From Aliiroseovarius zhejiangensis (lineage in GTDB: Bacteria > Pseudomonadota > Alphaproteobacteria > Rhodobacterales > Rhodobacteraceae), in the NCBI RefSeq assembly GCF_014656375.1, contig NZ_BNCH01000004.1:1-64000 (forward strand): DNA of 64,000 bases. The letters run 5' to 3'. A model generated the notes under the pieces. It did not search any database. It had not been told where the DNA came from and saw nothing but the letters and a program-made list of their open reading frames with translations. Made by a program: the position numbers and the translations under genes. Positions 44,611-55,004 of this stretch are shown one piece after another; position 1 is the first letter of the stretch; each line of letters starts with the position of its first letter.

Positions 44611-45241
44611 TCCGCGTTTCAAACGCCTTTGAGATGTGGGTTTTCAGGGCGGACTGTGCCGCAGCCTGATCGCGCGCCTCGATCGCGGTGACAATCGCAT
44701 CATGTTCTGCAATCGCTTTTTCGCTGCGCCCCTCCGCGGCCAGCGATGTGGTGGCCAGAAGCGCCATCGTGCGGTGGACAAGGTCCAGTTGCTGCACAAG
44801 GTATCTGTTGTGCGACGCCAGATGCAGCTGTTTGTGAAACCGGCGATTTGATCGCGACAATGCCGCCGGATCAGACAGGCGTTTGCGGTCGTCTTCAACC
44901 ATTTCACGCAATACGCTGATTTCCTCGGGCGTGGCGTGTTGGGCGGCCAGCGATGCTGCCAGACCTTCCAGCGCCGATCGCACCACATAGAGTTCGGCCA
45001 GTTGATTATGGCTCAGCGAGGCAACGATCAGGCTGCGCCCGTCCCGCGTCAGCAGCGACTGGGTTTCAAGCCGTTGCAAAGCCTCGCGGATGGGGGTGCG
45101 CGACACGCCGAACCGCTCGGCCAGTTCGCTTTCCACCAATCTGTCGCCCGGTTTGTATGTGCCCGTATCAATCGCTTCGAGGATCAGTTCGTAAGCGTCC
45201 TTTTGTCCCTGTTTAACGTCTGCCACCTTGTCCTCGTTCAT
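44582..45241 (-). CDS. GntR family regulator (FadR subfamily, FCD domain)
   Basis: This 219-residue protein has a winged helix over about residues 10-75 (PGDRLVESELAERFGVSRTPIREALQRLETQSLL) and a C-terminal all-helical FCD ligand domain with the conserved H residues in RFHKQLHLASHNRY and AIAEHDAIVTAIEARD. FCD regulators usually sense small carboxylic acids, often with a metal ion. The target is not obvious; the divergent neighbour is a HAD phosphatase. Its 3' end overlaps the glycosyltransferase gene on the opposite strand. Confidence 0.9.
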   Translation of the reverse strand: MNEDKVADVKQGQKDAYELILEAIDTGTYKPGDRLVESELAERFGVSRTPIREALQRLETQSLLTRDGRSLIVASLSHNQLAELYVVRSALEGLAASLAAQHATPEEISVLREMVEDDRKRLSDPAALSRSNRRFHKQLHLASHNRYLVQQLDLVHRTMALLATTSLAAEGRSEKAIAEHDAIVTAIEARDQAAAQSALKTHISKAFETRIKLDSLAGE

Positions 45242-45380
45242 GGTTCGGGCATTTTGTTGCGTTACCTAACCACGCGCGTCGGGTCAAAGCAAACACGAAC
45301 CGGCAAACATACTGTCGCAGCCTGCCCGATAATGCGCGTATCCCCTTCCCTTGCGCCGTCAGGAAAGATAGCGTCGCGCC

Positions 45381-46055
45381 ATGGTGAAAGATCAGTTTTC
45401 TCATGTCAGCGCCTGGGTCTTCGACCTGGACAACACGCTGTATCCGCCGCATGCGCGCCTGTTCGACCAGATCGAGATCCGCATGACCAACTGGGTGATG
45501 CAGGAACTGGGCGTCGACCGCCATGAGGCGGACCGGCTGCGCCAGCATTATTGGAAAACCTATGGCACGACTTTGGCGGGTCTGATGCGCGAACATGGCG
45601 TCGATCCGGCGCCTTATCTGCATGATGTGCACGACATCTCGATGGAGCATCTTGAGGTCGACACGGCGCTGGCCGATCACATCCGCTCGCTGCCGGGGCG
45701 CAAGATCGTCTATACCAACGGATCGGCCCCTTACGCCGAACGGGTGCTGGCGGCACGGGGGCTGGCGGGGCTGTTTGACGCGGTCTATGGGGTCGAGCAT
45801 GCAGATTTTCACCCCAAACCCGACCGCGCGGCCTTTGACGCGGTGTTCGCCCGTGACGGGCTGACGCCCGAGGTCGCCGCCATGTTCGAAGACGACCCAC
45901 GCAATCTGGCAGTGCCGCATGATCTGGGTATGCGCACGGTGCATGTGGCCCCGGCCGCCGCCCCTGCCGTGCACATACACCATCACACCGACAACCTGAC
46001 CACCTTCCTGCGCCAGCTTGTCGATGCCGCCTGCCCCGACGATACCAAGGACTGA
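45381..46055 (+). CDS. Pyrimidine 5'-nucleotidase (HAD superfamily)
   Basis: The 224-residue protein has HAD motif I VFDLDNTLYPP, motif II VYTNGSAPYAERVL, motif III lysine in DFHPKPDRAAFD and motif IV MFEDDPRNL. The DLDNTLYP form and overall length match the SDT1/YjjG-like pyrimidine nucleotidase group, which dephosphorylates UMP, CMP or toxic analogues. It precedes the UbiH-like gene by 3 bp, so both share a transcript. Confidence 0.88.
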   Translation: MVKDQFSHVSAWVFDLDNTLYPPHARLFDQIEIRMTNWVMQELGVDRHEADRLRQHYWKTYGTTLAGLMREHGVDPAPYLHDVHDISMEHLEVDTALADHIRSLPGRKIVYTNGSAPYAERVLAARGLAGLFDAVYGVEHADFHPKPDRAAFDAVFARDGLTPEVAAMFEDDPRNLAVPHDLGMRTVHVAPAAAPAVHIHHHTDNLTTFLRQLVDAACPDDTKD

Positions 46056-46058
46056 TCC

Positions 46059-47264
46059 ATGACCATGACAGAGCATCGTGCGGACATCTTCATCTCGGGC
46101 GGCGGTATCGCCGGGCAGGTGGCCGCTGCGGCCTTTGCCGAGGCCGGTTTCACCGTTGTTATGGCGGATCCCTTCACCCCTGTCGTGACCGCCGATGACG
46201 ACAGGTCCGATCTGCGCTCGACCGCGTTCCTGCAACCCGCAAGACGCCTGTTCGACCGGATTGGGATTTGGTCGCTTCTGGCCGATCACGCGAAGCCGCT
46301 GAACCAACTGGCGGTGATCGACACGATCGGCTGGCCGCCCGAAATCCGCGACCGCCGGGTGTTTCAGTCGGATGACATGGGGGACGAGCCGTTTGGCTGG
46401 AACCTGATGAACTGGGTGGTGCGGCGCGAGATCTGGGGCTATCTGCAAGACCAACCACGGATAACACCCTTGTACGGCACCGGATTTCGGGCGCTTGTGC
46501 AGCGCACCGGCGAGATCATCGTAACACTGACCAATGGTGACATCGTGCGGGCGCGGATGGGGATTGCGGCGGATGGCAAGTTTTCCCCATTGCGCGAAGC
46601 TGCGGGCATTTCGGTTTCGACCACGCGGTACGGGCAGAAATCCCTGGCCTTCACCGTCACGCATGAGTTGCCGCACAACAACATCTCGACCGAGATCTAT
46701 AACGAAGGTGGCCCGTTCACCATCGTTCCGCTGCCGGATATTGACGGACAGAATGCCTCGGCGATTGTGTGGATGAACAAGGGGCCGCGCGCGGTGGAGC
46801 TGATGAACATGCCGGTGCCCGAGTTCGAAGAGGTGATGCTGGCCCGATCGACAGGTCTGCTGGGCCGGATGCATCTGCAAGGCAACCGTTCGATCTGGCC
46901 GATCATCACCCAGACCGCAGATCAGTTGACCGCAGGTCGCGTGGCCGTGGTTGCTGAAGCCGCGCACGCCCTGCCGCCCATTGGGGCGCAGGGGTTGAAC
47001 ACATCGTTGAACGATGTGATCGCGCTGTTGGACCTGGCCGAAGGCGCGCCGCACACGCTGGGTGATCCGCAAATGATGCGGGCTTTCGAAAAATCACGCG
47101 CCGGGGACATTGCACGGCGGGCACGCGTGATTGACCTGTTCAACCGCGTGACCCGATCAGGCGACGGAATCATGCAGGCGGTGCGTCTGATCGGGCTGAA
47201 GGCCGTCCATGACGTGGCGCCCATGCGCAAGCGGGTGATGCGGGCGGGGCTTGGTCCGAAATAG
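46059..47264 (+). CDS. UbiH/UbiF-type FAD monooxygenase (ubiquinone biosynthesis)
   Basis: The 401-residue class A flavoprotein has the N-terminal FAD-binding ADIFISGGGIAGQVAAAAFAEAGFTVVM, the middle VRARMGIAADGKFSPLREAAGI with its DG motif, and the C-terminal GRVAVVAEAAHALPPIGAQGLNTSLNDV. This last motif has A-E-A in place of the more usual G-D-A, though the HxxPPxGAQGLN core is intact. It likely hydroxylates the ubiquinone ring; which position is unclear. It follows the HAD gene directly. Confidence 0.88.
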   Translation: MTMTEHRADIFISGGGIAGQVAAAAFAEAGFTVVMADPFTPVVTADDDRSDLRSTAFLQPARRLFDRIGIWSLLADHAKPLNQLAVIDTIGWPPEIRDRRVFQSDDMGDEPFGWNLMNWVVRREIWGYLQDQPRITPLYGTGFRALVQRTGEIIVTLTNGDIVRARMGIAADGKFSPLREAAGISVSTTRYGQKSLAFTVTHELPHNNISTEIYNEGGPFTIVPLPDIDGQNASAIVWMNKGPRAVELMNMPVPEFEEVMLARSTGLLGRMHLQGNRSIWPIITQTADQLTAGRVAVVAEAAHALPPIGAQGLNTSLNDVIALLDLAEGAPHTLGDPQMMRAFEKSRAGDIARRARVIDLFNRVTRSGDGIMQAVRLIGLKAVHDVAPMRKRVMRAGLGPK

Positions 47265-47363
47265 CTGCACTGCGGCATGCCGCCGCACTGCCGGAATGTC
47301 GCATTCCGTTCGGTTCACCGGTGAAGGATACCCCATATCACGCAGCGAACAGGAGTGATCGAA

Positions 47364-47564
47364 ATGACAAGCGAACAAACCCCCGAACAGAAAGCCGCCG
47401 AGGCGCGCGCCGAAAAGATCACGTTCGGCATTTTCGGCGCGATTGTGCTGGCACTGGTGCTGGGCTTCGTGACCATGGGCCTGACCGGGGTCGGTCTGGT
47501 GGCGGTTGCCACGGTTCCGGTGATCTATGTGCTTCTGGTCCTGATGGCGGGCGGCAAGGGCTGA
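47364..47564 (+). CDS. Small two-helix membrane protein
   Basis: This 66-residue protein starts MTSEQTPEQKAAEARAEKI, a charged cytoplasmic stretch, then has two hydrophobic helices: FGIFGAIVLALVLGFVTMGL and GVGLVAVATVPVIYVLLVLM. AGGAG precedes the ATG. The function is unknown. The 100 bp before it contain short palindromes (GCGGCATGCCGC and GGAATG-TCG-CATTCC) with no T-tract. Confidence 0.75.
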   Translation: MTSEQTPEQKAAEARAEKITFGIFGAIVLALVLGFVTMGLTGVGLVAVATVPVIYVLLVLMAGGKG

Positions 47565-47581
47565 CGCCCGCGCATCTGGTG

Positions 47582-48709
47582 TCACAGGACTTTTGACAGC
47601 ACCTCGTCCAGGCGGGCGACGCTGGCATCCACATCATACAGCTTGTCGAGCCCGAACAGACCCAGCCGGAAGCTGGAGTAATCGTCACCCTCGTCGCACA
47701 TCAGGGGCACGCCGGCGGCGATCTGCACACCTTCTGCGGCGAAGGGTTTGCCCGCCTTGATGTCTGGGTCGGATGTGTAGGACACGACGACCCCCGGCGC
47801 GGTGAACCCCTCGGCTGCCACCGATTTCACACCTTTTGACGCCAGCAATGCGCGCACCCGGCGGCCTTGTTCCCATTGTGCCTGTTCCAGTTTGTCGAAA
47901 CCGTAGGCCTTGGTTTCCAGCATGGTATCACGGAAGGCGCGCAGGGCGTCGGTGGGCATGGTGGCGTGATAGGCGTGACCGCCGCCCTCATAGGCTTCCA
48001 TGATCGCCAGCCACTTGCCCAGATCGACCGCGAACGAGGTCGACGTGGACGCCTTCGCCAGATCGCGGGCGGTCTCGTTCATCATCACCAGCCCGGCAGA
48101 GGGCTGCGCCGACCACCCCTTTTGCGGGGCCGAGATCAGAACATCGACCCCGGTCGCCTTCATATCGACCCACGCACAGCCCGACGCGATGCAGTCCAGC
48201 ACAAAGATGCCGCCAACCGAATGCACGGCGTCTGCCACGGCTTTCAGGTAGTCATCCGGCAGGATCATGCCGCTGGCGGTTTCCACATGCGGTGCGAAAA
48301 CCACATCGGGGCGCTCATCCTTTATGCGGGCGACAACTTCTTCAATTGGGGCAGGTGCGAAGGGGGCGTCAGGGGTGTTGCCGACGCGACGGGCCTTCAT
48401 CACGGTTTCGTCGGACGGGATCGACCCCATCTCGAAAATCTGGGACCAGCGGAAGGAGAAAAAGCCGTTGCGTATGACCATCACCCGCTTGCCGGTGGCA
48501 AACTGGCGGGCGACCGCTTCCATCGCATAGGTGCCGCCACCGGGCACGACCGCGACGGCGTCGGCGTTGTACACCTCTTTCAACGTGGCCGAGATGTCAT
48601 TCATGACGCCTTGGAACGCTTTGGACATGTGGTTGAGCGACCGGTCGGTGAACACGACCGAAAACTCAAGCATTCCGTCCGGGTCAATGTCAGGCAAAAG
48701 GGCTTTCAT
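47582..48709 (-). CDS. Class V aminotransferase (alanine/serine-glyoxylate type)
   Basis: The 375-residue fold type I PLP enzyme has the cofactor lysine in LISAPQKGWSAQPSAGLV, the preceding aspartate in GIFVLDCIASGCAWVDM, and the N-terminal VPGGGTYAMEAVARQFA. It resembles alanine-glyoxylate and serine-glyoxylate aminotransferases. The specific amino donor cannot be settled. Two Lrp-type regulators lie immediately upstream on the same strand and may control it. Confidence 0.85.
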   Translation of the reverse strand: MKALLPDIDPDGMLEFSVVFTDRSLNHMSKAFQGVMNDISATLKEVYNADAVAVVPGGGTYAMEAVARQFATGKRVMVIRNGFFSFRWSQIFEMGSIPSDETVMKARRVGNTPDAPFAPAPIEEVVARIKDERPDVVFAPHVETASGMILPDDYLKAVADAVHSVGGIFVLDCIASGCAWVDMKATGVDVLISAPQKGWSAQPSAGLVMMNETARDLAKASTSTSFAVDLGKWLAIMEAYEGGGHAYHATMPTDALRAFRDTMLETKAYGFDKLEQAQWEQGRRVRALLASKGVKSVAAEGFTAPGVVVSYTSDPDIKAGKPFAAEGVQIAAGVPLMCDEGDDYSSFRLGLFGLDKLYDVDASVARLDEVLSKVL

Positions 48710-48776
48710 GGCAGGCTCCGCTTCAAGGATCTAGTTCGCAGTCACCGTGACTCAAATCAGATCGGTTTGGAAGGCG

Positions 48777-49232
48777 TCAAATCGGGCCGGGACGTCGTTC
48801 CTCGGACAAAAGGACGTTCGCTTCCACATCCCCCACGCCCGGCAATGTCATGATCCGGCGCCTGAGCACACGTTCGAAATCGGCAATGTCGCGGGCCACC
48901 ACGCGCAGGCGATAATCATACATGCCCAGCACATGTTCCACGGTCTGCACCTCGGGAATGGCGGACACGGCGCGTTCGAAATCCTCAAGGCTGACCCGTC
49001 CCTTGGTGGCCAGCTTGACGCCTAGAAAGACGGCTACACCAAAGCCCAGCGCCTCGCGATCCAAATCCAGCCGCCGCCCGGCAATGACGCCGTTGTCGGT
49101 CAACCGCTTGATCCGCCGCCATGTGGCGGGTTGGCTTAGTCCAACCTCCCGCCCCAAAGCCCCTGCCGATTGCGTGGCGTCCTGAGACAAGGCCCGCAGA
49201 AGGGCGCGGTCGATGTCGTCAAGCTCGATCAC
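48777..49232 (-). CDS. Lrp/AsnC family regulator, second of a pair
   Basis: This 151-residue protein has an N-terminal helix-turn-helix (IDRALLRALSQDATQSAGALGREVGLSQPATWRRIKRL) and a C-terminal RAM ligand domain (AVSAIPEVQTVEHVLGMYDYRLRVVARDIADFE). It overlaps the first Lrp gene by 4 bp. The two proteins are the same length and clearly paralogous but divergent, so they may form heteromers or respond to different amino acids. The neighbours are an aminotransferase gene and ilvC. Confidence 0.93.
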   Translation of the reverse strand: MIELDDIDRALLRALSQDATQSAGALGREVGLSQPATWRRIKRLTDNGVIAGRRLDLDREALGFGVAVFLGVKLATKGRVSLEDFERAVSAIPEVQTVEHVLGMYDYRLRVVARDIADFERVLRRRIMTLPGVGDVEANVLLSEERRPGPI

Positions 49233-49684
49233 AGCGGCAAAGCCTCGTCCGATTTGATCCGGGCCACATGCATCAGGGCTTCGATATCCGCGATATGAGG
49301 CAATGACAGGAGTTGGTCGCGATAGATCGCCTGATAATGCGCCATGTCGCGGGCGATGACGGACAGGCGCAGGTCAACGCGGCCAAGGAAAGTCTGAATC
49401 TCGATCACCTCGCGTATCTCTCGCGCCGCCGCGATGAAATCATCGAAGGCCCGGGGCTGGGTCTTGTCCAATGTGATGCGCAGGCTGACCTCGACCGTGT
49501 AGCCCAGCGCCCGCCAGTTGATGACGGCGCGCGGGCCGCGCAGGATGTTCTGGTCACGCAGGCGTTCAATGCGGCGCGACAGGCGTGCGGAGGAGATGCC
49601 CGTCAGGTCCGCCAGGTCCGGCAAGGCCAAAGACGGGTCCGCCTGCATTTGTCTCAGGATGCGTCTGTCCGTGTCATCAAGCAT
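49229..49684 (-). CDS. Lrp/AsnC family regulator, first of a pair
   Basis: The 151-residue protein has the winged helix LDDTDRRILRQMQADPSLALPDLADLTGISSARLSRRIERL and a RAM domain with VIEIQTFLGRVDLRLSVIARDMAHYQ. It is divergent from ilvC across a 136-bp gap containing the palindrome AATTC-GT-GAATT, so control of ilvC and of its own operon is plausible. The stop overlaps the start of the second Lrp gene. Confidence 0.93.
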   Translation of the reverse strand: MLDDTDRRILRQMQADPSLALPDLADLTGISSARLSRRIERLRDQNILRGPRAVINWRALGYTVEVSLRITLDKTQPRAFDDFIAAAREIREVIEIQTFLGRVDLRLSVIARDMAHYQAIYRDQLLSLPHIADIEALMHVARIKSDEALPL

Positions 49685-49704
49685 GATTTTGTCATTATCA
49701 CCGC

Positions 49705-50843
<1,139 letters not shown>

Positions 50844-50860
50844 GACTGGCGACAGTCACC

Positions 50861-50890
50861 GAAGGGCGGTCCAGGCGGCCGCCCTTTTTC
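50861..50890. terminator. Bidirectional intrinsic terminator after ilvC
   Basis: AAGGGCGG pairs with CCGCCCTT across a 9-nt loop and is followed by TTTTTC. It lies between the convergent ilvC and the SRPBCC gene. Confidence 0.8.
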
Positions 50891-50895
50891 GTCGC

Positions 50896-51351
50896 TCACT
50901 CTGCGAAAGCTCCTGCGTAGCAGGTGCCGAGCACTCTGTCCCAGCCACCATCATAGCTGCCGCGACGGGTGTCGGCATCGTCCCCCCAAATCTCCCACCC
51001 GGAATGGGTCAGTGTCACGCGGGTTGTGCCGTCATCCAGCCCTTCAAATTCCACATCGACCCGCGTCGGCGCGTCCGCGGTGTTGCCGGGATGCCATGTC
51101 ATGGCGAACTTGCGTCCAGCCTCGAACTCCAACACTTTTCCCCAATCGCTGCGGCTGCCATCAAACATCGTTTCATAGACCGCACCACCGACATGCGGTT
51201 CGATGGTGACGGCCAGCGCCGCCTTGCCCTGCCCCGCCGACACCGCGTGCAACCCCAGAGGCCACCATGATGTTGTGCGGTTCACGAATACATCGAATGC
51301 GTGATCAGGGTCGCAGGCCACCGTCACTGTTTTCACAATAGGGTCAGTCAT
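50896..51351 (-). CDS. SRPBCC (AHSA1-type) domain protein
   Basis: The 151-residue protein has the START-like fold. It opens with IVKTVTVACDPDHAFDVFVN, has the central GGAVYETMFDGSRSDWGKVLEFEAGRKFAMTWHPG, and ends with RVTLTHSGWE. Such proteins bind hydrophobic ligands. It overlaps the ArsR-type regulator by 8 bp; the ArsR-SRPBCC pair is a very common bacterial module whose ligand is generally unknown. Confidence 0.9.
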   Translation of the reverse strand: MTDPIVKTVTVACDPDHAFDVFVNRTTSWWPLGLHAVSAGQGKAALAVTIEPHVGGAVYETMFDGSRSDWGKVLEFEAGRKFAMTWHPGNTADAPTRVDVEFEGLDDGTTRVTLTHSGWEIWGDDADTRRGSYDGGWDRVLGTCYAGAFAE

Positions 51352-51658
51352 CTAAACCGCCACCTCCGTTGATTTCCTCAGCAAATCCATCCATGACTTT
51401 GTCCCAATAGCGATCCAGCCACGCCCGCAACTGCGCAAGCCCGTCCGGGCGCGCTGCATAGATATGGCGCGTGCCTTCCACCCGGCACAGGACAAGCCCG
51501 GCATCGGACAGAACCTTCAGATGTTGCGAGACCGCAGGACGGCTGATCGGCAGTGTCTTCGCCAAGGCACCGACCGGCTGTGGTGATTGGGCAATCGCCT
51601 CGAAAATCCTGCGCCGGGTCGGATCAGCCAGTGCTGAGAGTGATTCTTGGTAAGTCAT
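51344..51658 (-). CDS. ArsR family repressor
   Basis: The 104-residue winged-helix protein (LADPTRRRIFEAIAQSPQPVGALAKTLPISRPAVSQHLKVLSDAGLV) lacks an obvious metal-binding cysteine pair, fitting the non-metal ArsR group that accompanies SRPBCC proteins. Its start codon lies within an inverted repeat GGTAAGT/ACTTACC, so it probably represses itself. Confidence 0.92.
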   Translation of the reverse strand: MTYQESLSALADPTRRRIFEAIAQSPQPVGALAKTLPISRPAVSQHLKVLSDAGLVLCRVEGTRHIYAARPDGLAQLRAWLDRYWDKVMDGFAEEINGGGGLDD

Positions 51659-51683
51659 TACTTACCGTAATCCATAACTTACC
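51649..51683. promoter_or_regulatory. Probable ArsR operator (three GGTAAGT half-sites)
   Basis: GGTAAGT (51649-51655) and ACTTACC (51660-51666) form a perfect inverted repeat with a 4-bp spacer overlapping the arsR start codon. A further ACTTACC (51677-51683) lies 17 bp along. The symmetry, the repetition and the position at the regulator's own start suggest autoregulation. Confidence 0.6.
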
Positions 51684-51736
51684 AAAAAGCAATAATCGCG
51701 GATGACACGTGCTGCCTGTCGGGATATTCCGGCAGG

Positions 51737-52654
51737 ATGACTGACACTCCGACATCCCGCGACTGGGGCGGTGTCATATCGTTGGGCCTGATCTGGGGCG
51801 CGACCTTCATGGTCGTGTCTATCGCACTGGAAGGCTATGGCCCGGTGACCGTCGCCACCGCACGCACCACGCTGGGGGCCGTGGCGCTTTTATGCGTTAT
51901 GGCCGCGACCGGGCGCAGCCTGCCTCGCCGCGAGGGCAGGCTTTGGGCCTATATCGCGCTGATCGGGCTTCTGTCGACGGCATTGCCCTTTGTCCTGCTG
52001 AGCTGGGGCCAGCAATATGTGTCCTCGGCCTTTGCCGGGCTGTCGATGGCGGCCATTCCCCTGATGGTGCTACCGCTGGCGCATTTCTTTTCGGACGAGC
52101 CGTTGAACCTGCGCAAGTTCATTGGTGTGTCGCTGGGTTTCAGCGGCGCCTTGGTGCTGATCGGGCCGGGGCAGGCGCAGCTAGGCCAGGGGGCCGAGCC
52201 GCTGGCGCAACTGGCCTGTATTGCCGCGGCCCTGTGCTATTCGGTCGCTTCGGTTTTCACGCGGCGCTGCCCGCCGGTCGATCCGGTCACGCTTGCGGCG
52301 CTGACGCTGGTCGTGGGGTCTGTCACGCTGCTGCCGATCATGCTGATCACGGAAGGTGTTCCGGGCTGGGCCGGGCCCAGATCCGGCTGGGCGATCATCG
52401 CTTTGGGTTTGGTCCCGACCGCACTTGCCACCTTGCTGCGGGTGTCGATCATCCGAAGCGCCGGATCGGTGTTCATGACACTGGTCAACTACCAGGTGCC
52501 CATCTGGTCGATGATGTTCGGCGCCTGGATCTTGTCCGAAGCCCTGCCGCTGCGGTTCTTTATTGCCCTGGCGATGATCCTGACGGGGCTGGCCATCAGC
52601 CAATGGCTCAGCCTGAGCAAGATGCTGCGCGGCGGCCGAGCCTCAGCCCGCTGA
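51737..52654 (+). CDS. EamA/DMT family transporter
   Basis: This 305-residue membrane protein has ten predicted helices in two EamA repeats: the first opens [27 protein letters not shown], the second around [19 protein letters not shown]. The family exports metabolites or amino acids; the substrate is unknown. Its 3' end overlaps the convergent glmM gene by 12 bp. The ATG follows GGCAGG. Confidence 0.9.
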   Translation: MTDTPTSRDWGGVISLGLIWGATFMVVSIALEGYGPVTVATARTTLGAVALLCVMAATGRSLPRREGRLWAYIALIGLLSTALPFVLLSWGQQYVSSAFAGLSMAAIPLMVLPLAHFFSDEPLNLRKFIGVSLGFSGALVLIGPGQAQLGQGAEPLAQLACIAAALCYSVASVFTRRCPPVDPVTLAALTLVVGSVTLLPIMLITEGVPGWAGPRSGWAIIALGLVPTALATLLRVSIIRSAGSVFMTLVNYQVPIWSMMFGAWILSEALPLRFFIALAMILTGLAISQWLSLSKMLRGGRASAR

Positions 52655-53995
52655 TGCGACCGTTTCAACCTCGGCCACGATGTCGTCCACAACCTGCAAC
52701 AGCAGCGCATCATCCTCGCATTCGGCCATGACCCGGATCAAGGGTTCGGTGCCCGATTTGCGGATCAGCAAACGTCCCTGCCCGTTCAGCTTGGTTTCGG
52801 CCTCGGAAATGACGGCTTTCACGCTGTCGGATTCAAGCGGCGTTTGCCCGGCCGAATAGCGCACGTTTTTCAGAAGCTGTGGCACGGTGTCGAACACCTT
52901 GCACAGCTCGGACGCAGGTTTCCCGGTTTCGATCATGCAGGCCAGGAACTGGATCCCCGCCAGCAGCCCGTCGCCGGTCGTGGCAAAGTCGGTCATCACG
53001 ATATGGCCCGACTGCTCACCCCCAAGGTTATAGCCGCCCGCGCGCATCGCCTCGACCACGTGGCGGTCGCCGACCTTGGTGCGCAAAAGCTCCAAGCCCT
53101 GTGCCGCCATGAACCGCTCCAGTCCAAGATTCGACATCACCGTCGCCACCAGTTTGCCGCCCTTCAGGCGACCCTCGTTCGCCCAGTGACTGGCGAACAG
53201 ACCCATGATCTGATCACCGTCTGCCACCTGACCCTTTTCGTCGATGATCATGATCCGGTCGGCGTCCCCATCCAGACAGATGCCCAGATCCGCGCCGGTT
53301 TCGACAACGGTGCGCGCGGCCAGCGCGGTGTCGGTCGACCCGCAGCCCTTGTTGATATTGGTCCCGTCAGGCGAAACGCCGACCGGCACGATCTCGGCGC
53401 CCAACTCCCACAGGGTTTCCGGCGCGGTGCGATAGGCTGCCCCGTTGGCGCAGTCGATCACGACCTTGATGCCGGTCAGGCGCTTGTTCTCGGGGAATGT
53501 TGTTTTCAGGTACTCGGTATAGCGCATCCGCCCTTCGTCGATCCGCTTGGCGCGGCCAATGTTCTGCGGTTTCACCGGGTCCACACCCACATGGACCAGA
53601 CGCTCGATCTCGGCTTCGTCCTCATCGGACAGTTTGAACCCGTCGGGGCCGAAAAACTTGATCCCGTTGTCATGGAACGGGTTGTGCGAGGCCGAGATCA
53701 TGATCCCCAGATCAGCGCGCATCGAATGGGTCAGCCGCCCGACTGCGGGGGTCGGCACCGGGCCAAGCAGCAGCACATTCATACCGGTCGAGGTCAGCCC
53801 CGCCGTCAGCGCGTTTTCCAGCATGTAACCTGACAAGCGGGTGTCCTTGCCGATCACCACGCGGTGGCCGTTCGATCCGTCACGACGAAAATGCCGACCC
53901 GCCGCCGCGCCCAGTTTCAACGCCATATCTGCGGTCATTGGCCAGGTATTGGCCAATCCGCGCACCCCGTCGGTTCCGAATAGCTTCTCAACCAC
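52643..53995 (-). CDS. glmM: Phosphoglucosamine mutase
   Basis: It interconverts glucosamine-6-phosphate and glucosamine-1-phosphate for UDP-GlcNAc and cell-wall synthesis. The 450-residue protein begins with [11 protein letters not shown], has the phosphoserine loop [18 protein letters not shown], the Mg2+ loop [10 protein letters not shown], the sugar loop GGEQSGHI and the phosphate-binding [12 protein letters not shown]. It overlaps folP by 8 bp and is the last gene of folB-folP-glmM, a conserved cluster in this group. Confidence 0.97.
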   Translation of the reverse strand: MVEKLFGTDGVRGLANTWPMTADMALKLGAAAGRHFRRDGSNGHRVVIGKDTRLSGYMLENALTAGLTSTGMNVLLLGPVPTPAVGRLTHSMRADLGIMISASHNPFHDNGIKFFGPDGFKLSDEDEAEIERLVHVGVDPVKPQNIGRAKRIDEGRMRYTEYLKTTFPENKRLTGIKVVIDCANGAAYRTAPETLWELGAEIVPVGVSPDGTNINKGCGSTDTALAARTVVETGADLGICLDGDADRIMIIDEKGQVADGDQIMGLFASHWANEGRLKGGKLVATVMSNLGLERFMAAQGLELLRTKVGDRHVVEAMRAGGYNLGGEQSGHIVMTDFATTGDGLLAGIQFLACMIETGKPASELCKVFDTVPQLLKNVRYSAGQTPLESDSVKAVISEAETKLNGQGRLLIRKSGTEPLIRVMAECEDDALLLQVVDDIVAEVETVASAG

Positions 53996-55004
53996 TGCTC
54001 TGCTCTCTTTCCATCATTGCCTGTTGCAGGCGAATGGCCTGCCGGGTCTCGTAGGTGTCGTGCACCCGCAGGATCTGTGCCCCGTGTTGAATGCCGTGCA
54101 AGGCGACCGCCAGCGATCCGGCCATTCGATCTTTTGCATCTGCGGCCTGCCCGATGGAACCGATGAAACGCTTGCGCGACACGCCCAACAGGATCGGCAG
54201 ACCCAGATCATGTAACAGCGACAGGTTTCTGAGCAAAGTCACATTGTGTTCCAGAGTTTTACCAAACCCGATGCCCGGATCGGTCACAATCCGCTCACGC
54301 GCGATGCCCCGGCTTTGGGCAAAGGCGATGCGATCTTCAAGAAAATCCATCACCTCAAACAGCACATCGTCATAACGTGGGTCGTCCTGCATTGTCTCAG
54401 GTTGACCTTGCGCATGCATCAGGCAAACCGGCACGTCACGTTCGGCAACCAAATCAGCCAGTTCCGGATCAAAGGTAAAGGCCGCCACATCATTGACCAT
54501 ATCCGCACCGGCATCCAGCGCGGCCTCGGCCACACGGGCTTTGCGCGTGTCGATCGAGATTGGCGTGGTGATCCCGGCCTCACGGATTGCGGCGATCACG
54601 CGGGCGGTGCGGCGGATTTCTTCATCTATTGGCACCTCGGATGCGCCGGGGCGCGTGCTTTCCCCACCGATATCGATAATATCAGCCTCGTCTGCCATCT
54701 GTCGGGCACGAGTGACGGCCGTTTTTAACGTGGCATGGTCGCCCCCGTCCGAGAAGCTGTCCGGCGTAACGTTCAGAACGCCCATGATGCGGGGCCGGTC
54801 CAGCGATACGCCACAGAGGGACGGTCGAGGCGCAGTCAGCCGCGCGCGGTCCGGTTCGGCGCAATCGGCAAGGGCAACCTGCACGACCGGTTCGTCCCGG
54901 CGACGTGACAATACCATATCGCACCACACATCCGCCGACCCGGCCAGCGACGGCCCAGAATAAGGCGCCCCGACGCGCGCGATGGGTTGCAGGCGCGTGG
55001 TCAC
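53988..55004 (-). CDS. folP: Dihydropteroate synthase
   Basis: It condenses p-aminobenzoate with dihydropterin pyrophosphate in folate synthesis and is the sulfonamide target. The 338-residue protein has the TIM-barrel motifs [39 protein letters not shown] and the C-terminal [11 protein letters not shown]. The first 70 residues are an N-terminal extension not found in E. coli FolP but common in Rhodobacterales. The start overlaps the stop of folB (ATGA). Confidence 0.96.
   Translation of the reverse strand: MTTRLQPIARVGAPYSGPSLAGSADVWCDMVLSRRRDEPVVQVALADCAEPDRARLTAPRPSLCGVSLDRPRIMGVLNVTPDSFSDGGDHATLKTAVTRARQMADEADIIDIGGESTRPGASEVPIDEEIRRTARVIAAIREAGITTPISIDTRKARVAEAALDAGADMVNDVAAFTFDPELADLVAERDVPVCLMHAQGQPETMQDDPRYDDVLFEVMDFLEDRIAFAQSRGIARERIVTDPGIGFGKTLEHNVTLLRNLSLLHDLGLPILLGVSRKRFIGSIGQAADAKDRMAGSLAVALHGIQHGAQILRVHDTYETRQAIRLQQAMMEREQSSG

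Noticed and set aside
45213-47072. 619-codon frame antisense to the HAD and UbiH-like genes
   Set aside because: It crosses two well-supported genes and their junction and has no recognisable domain.
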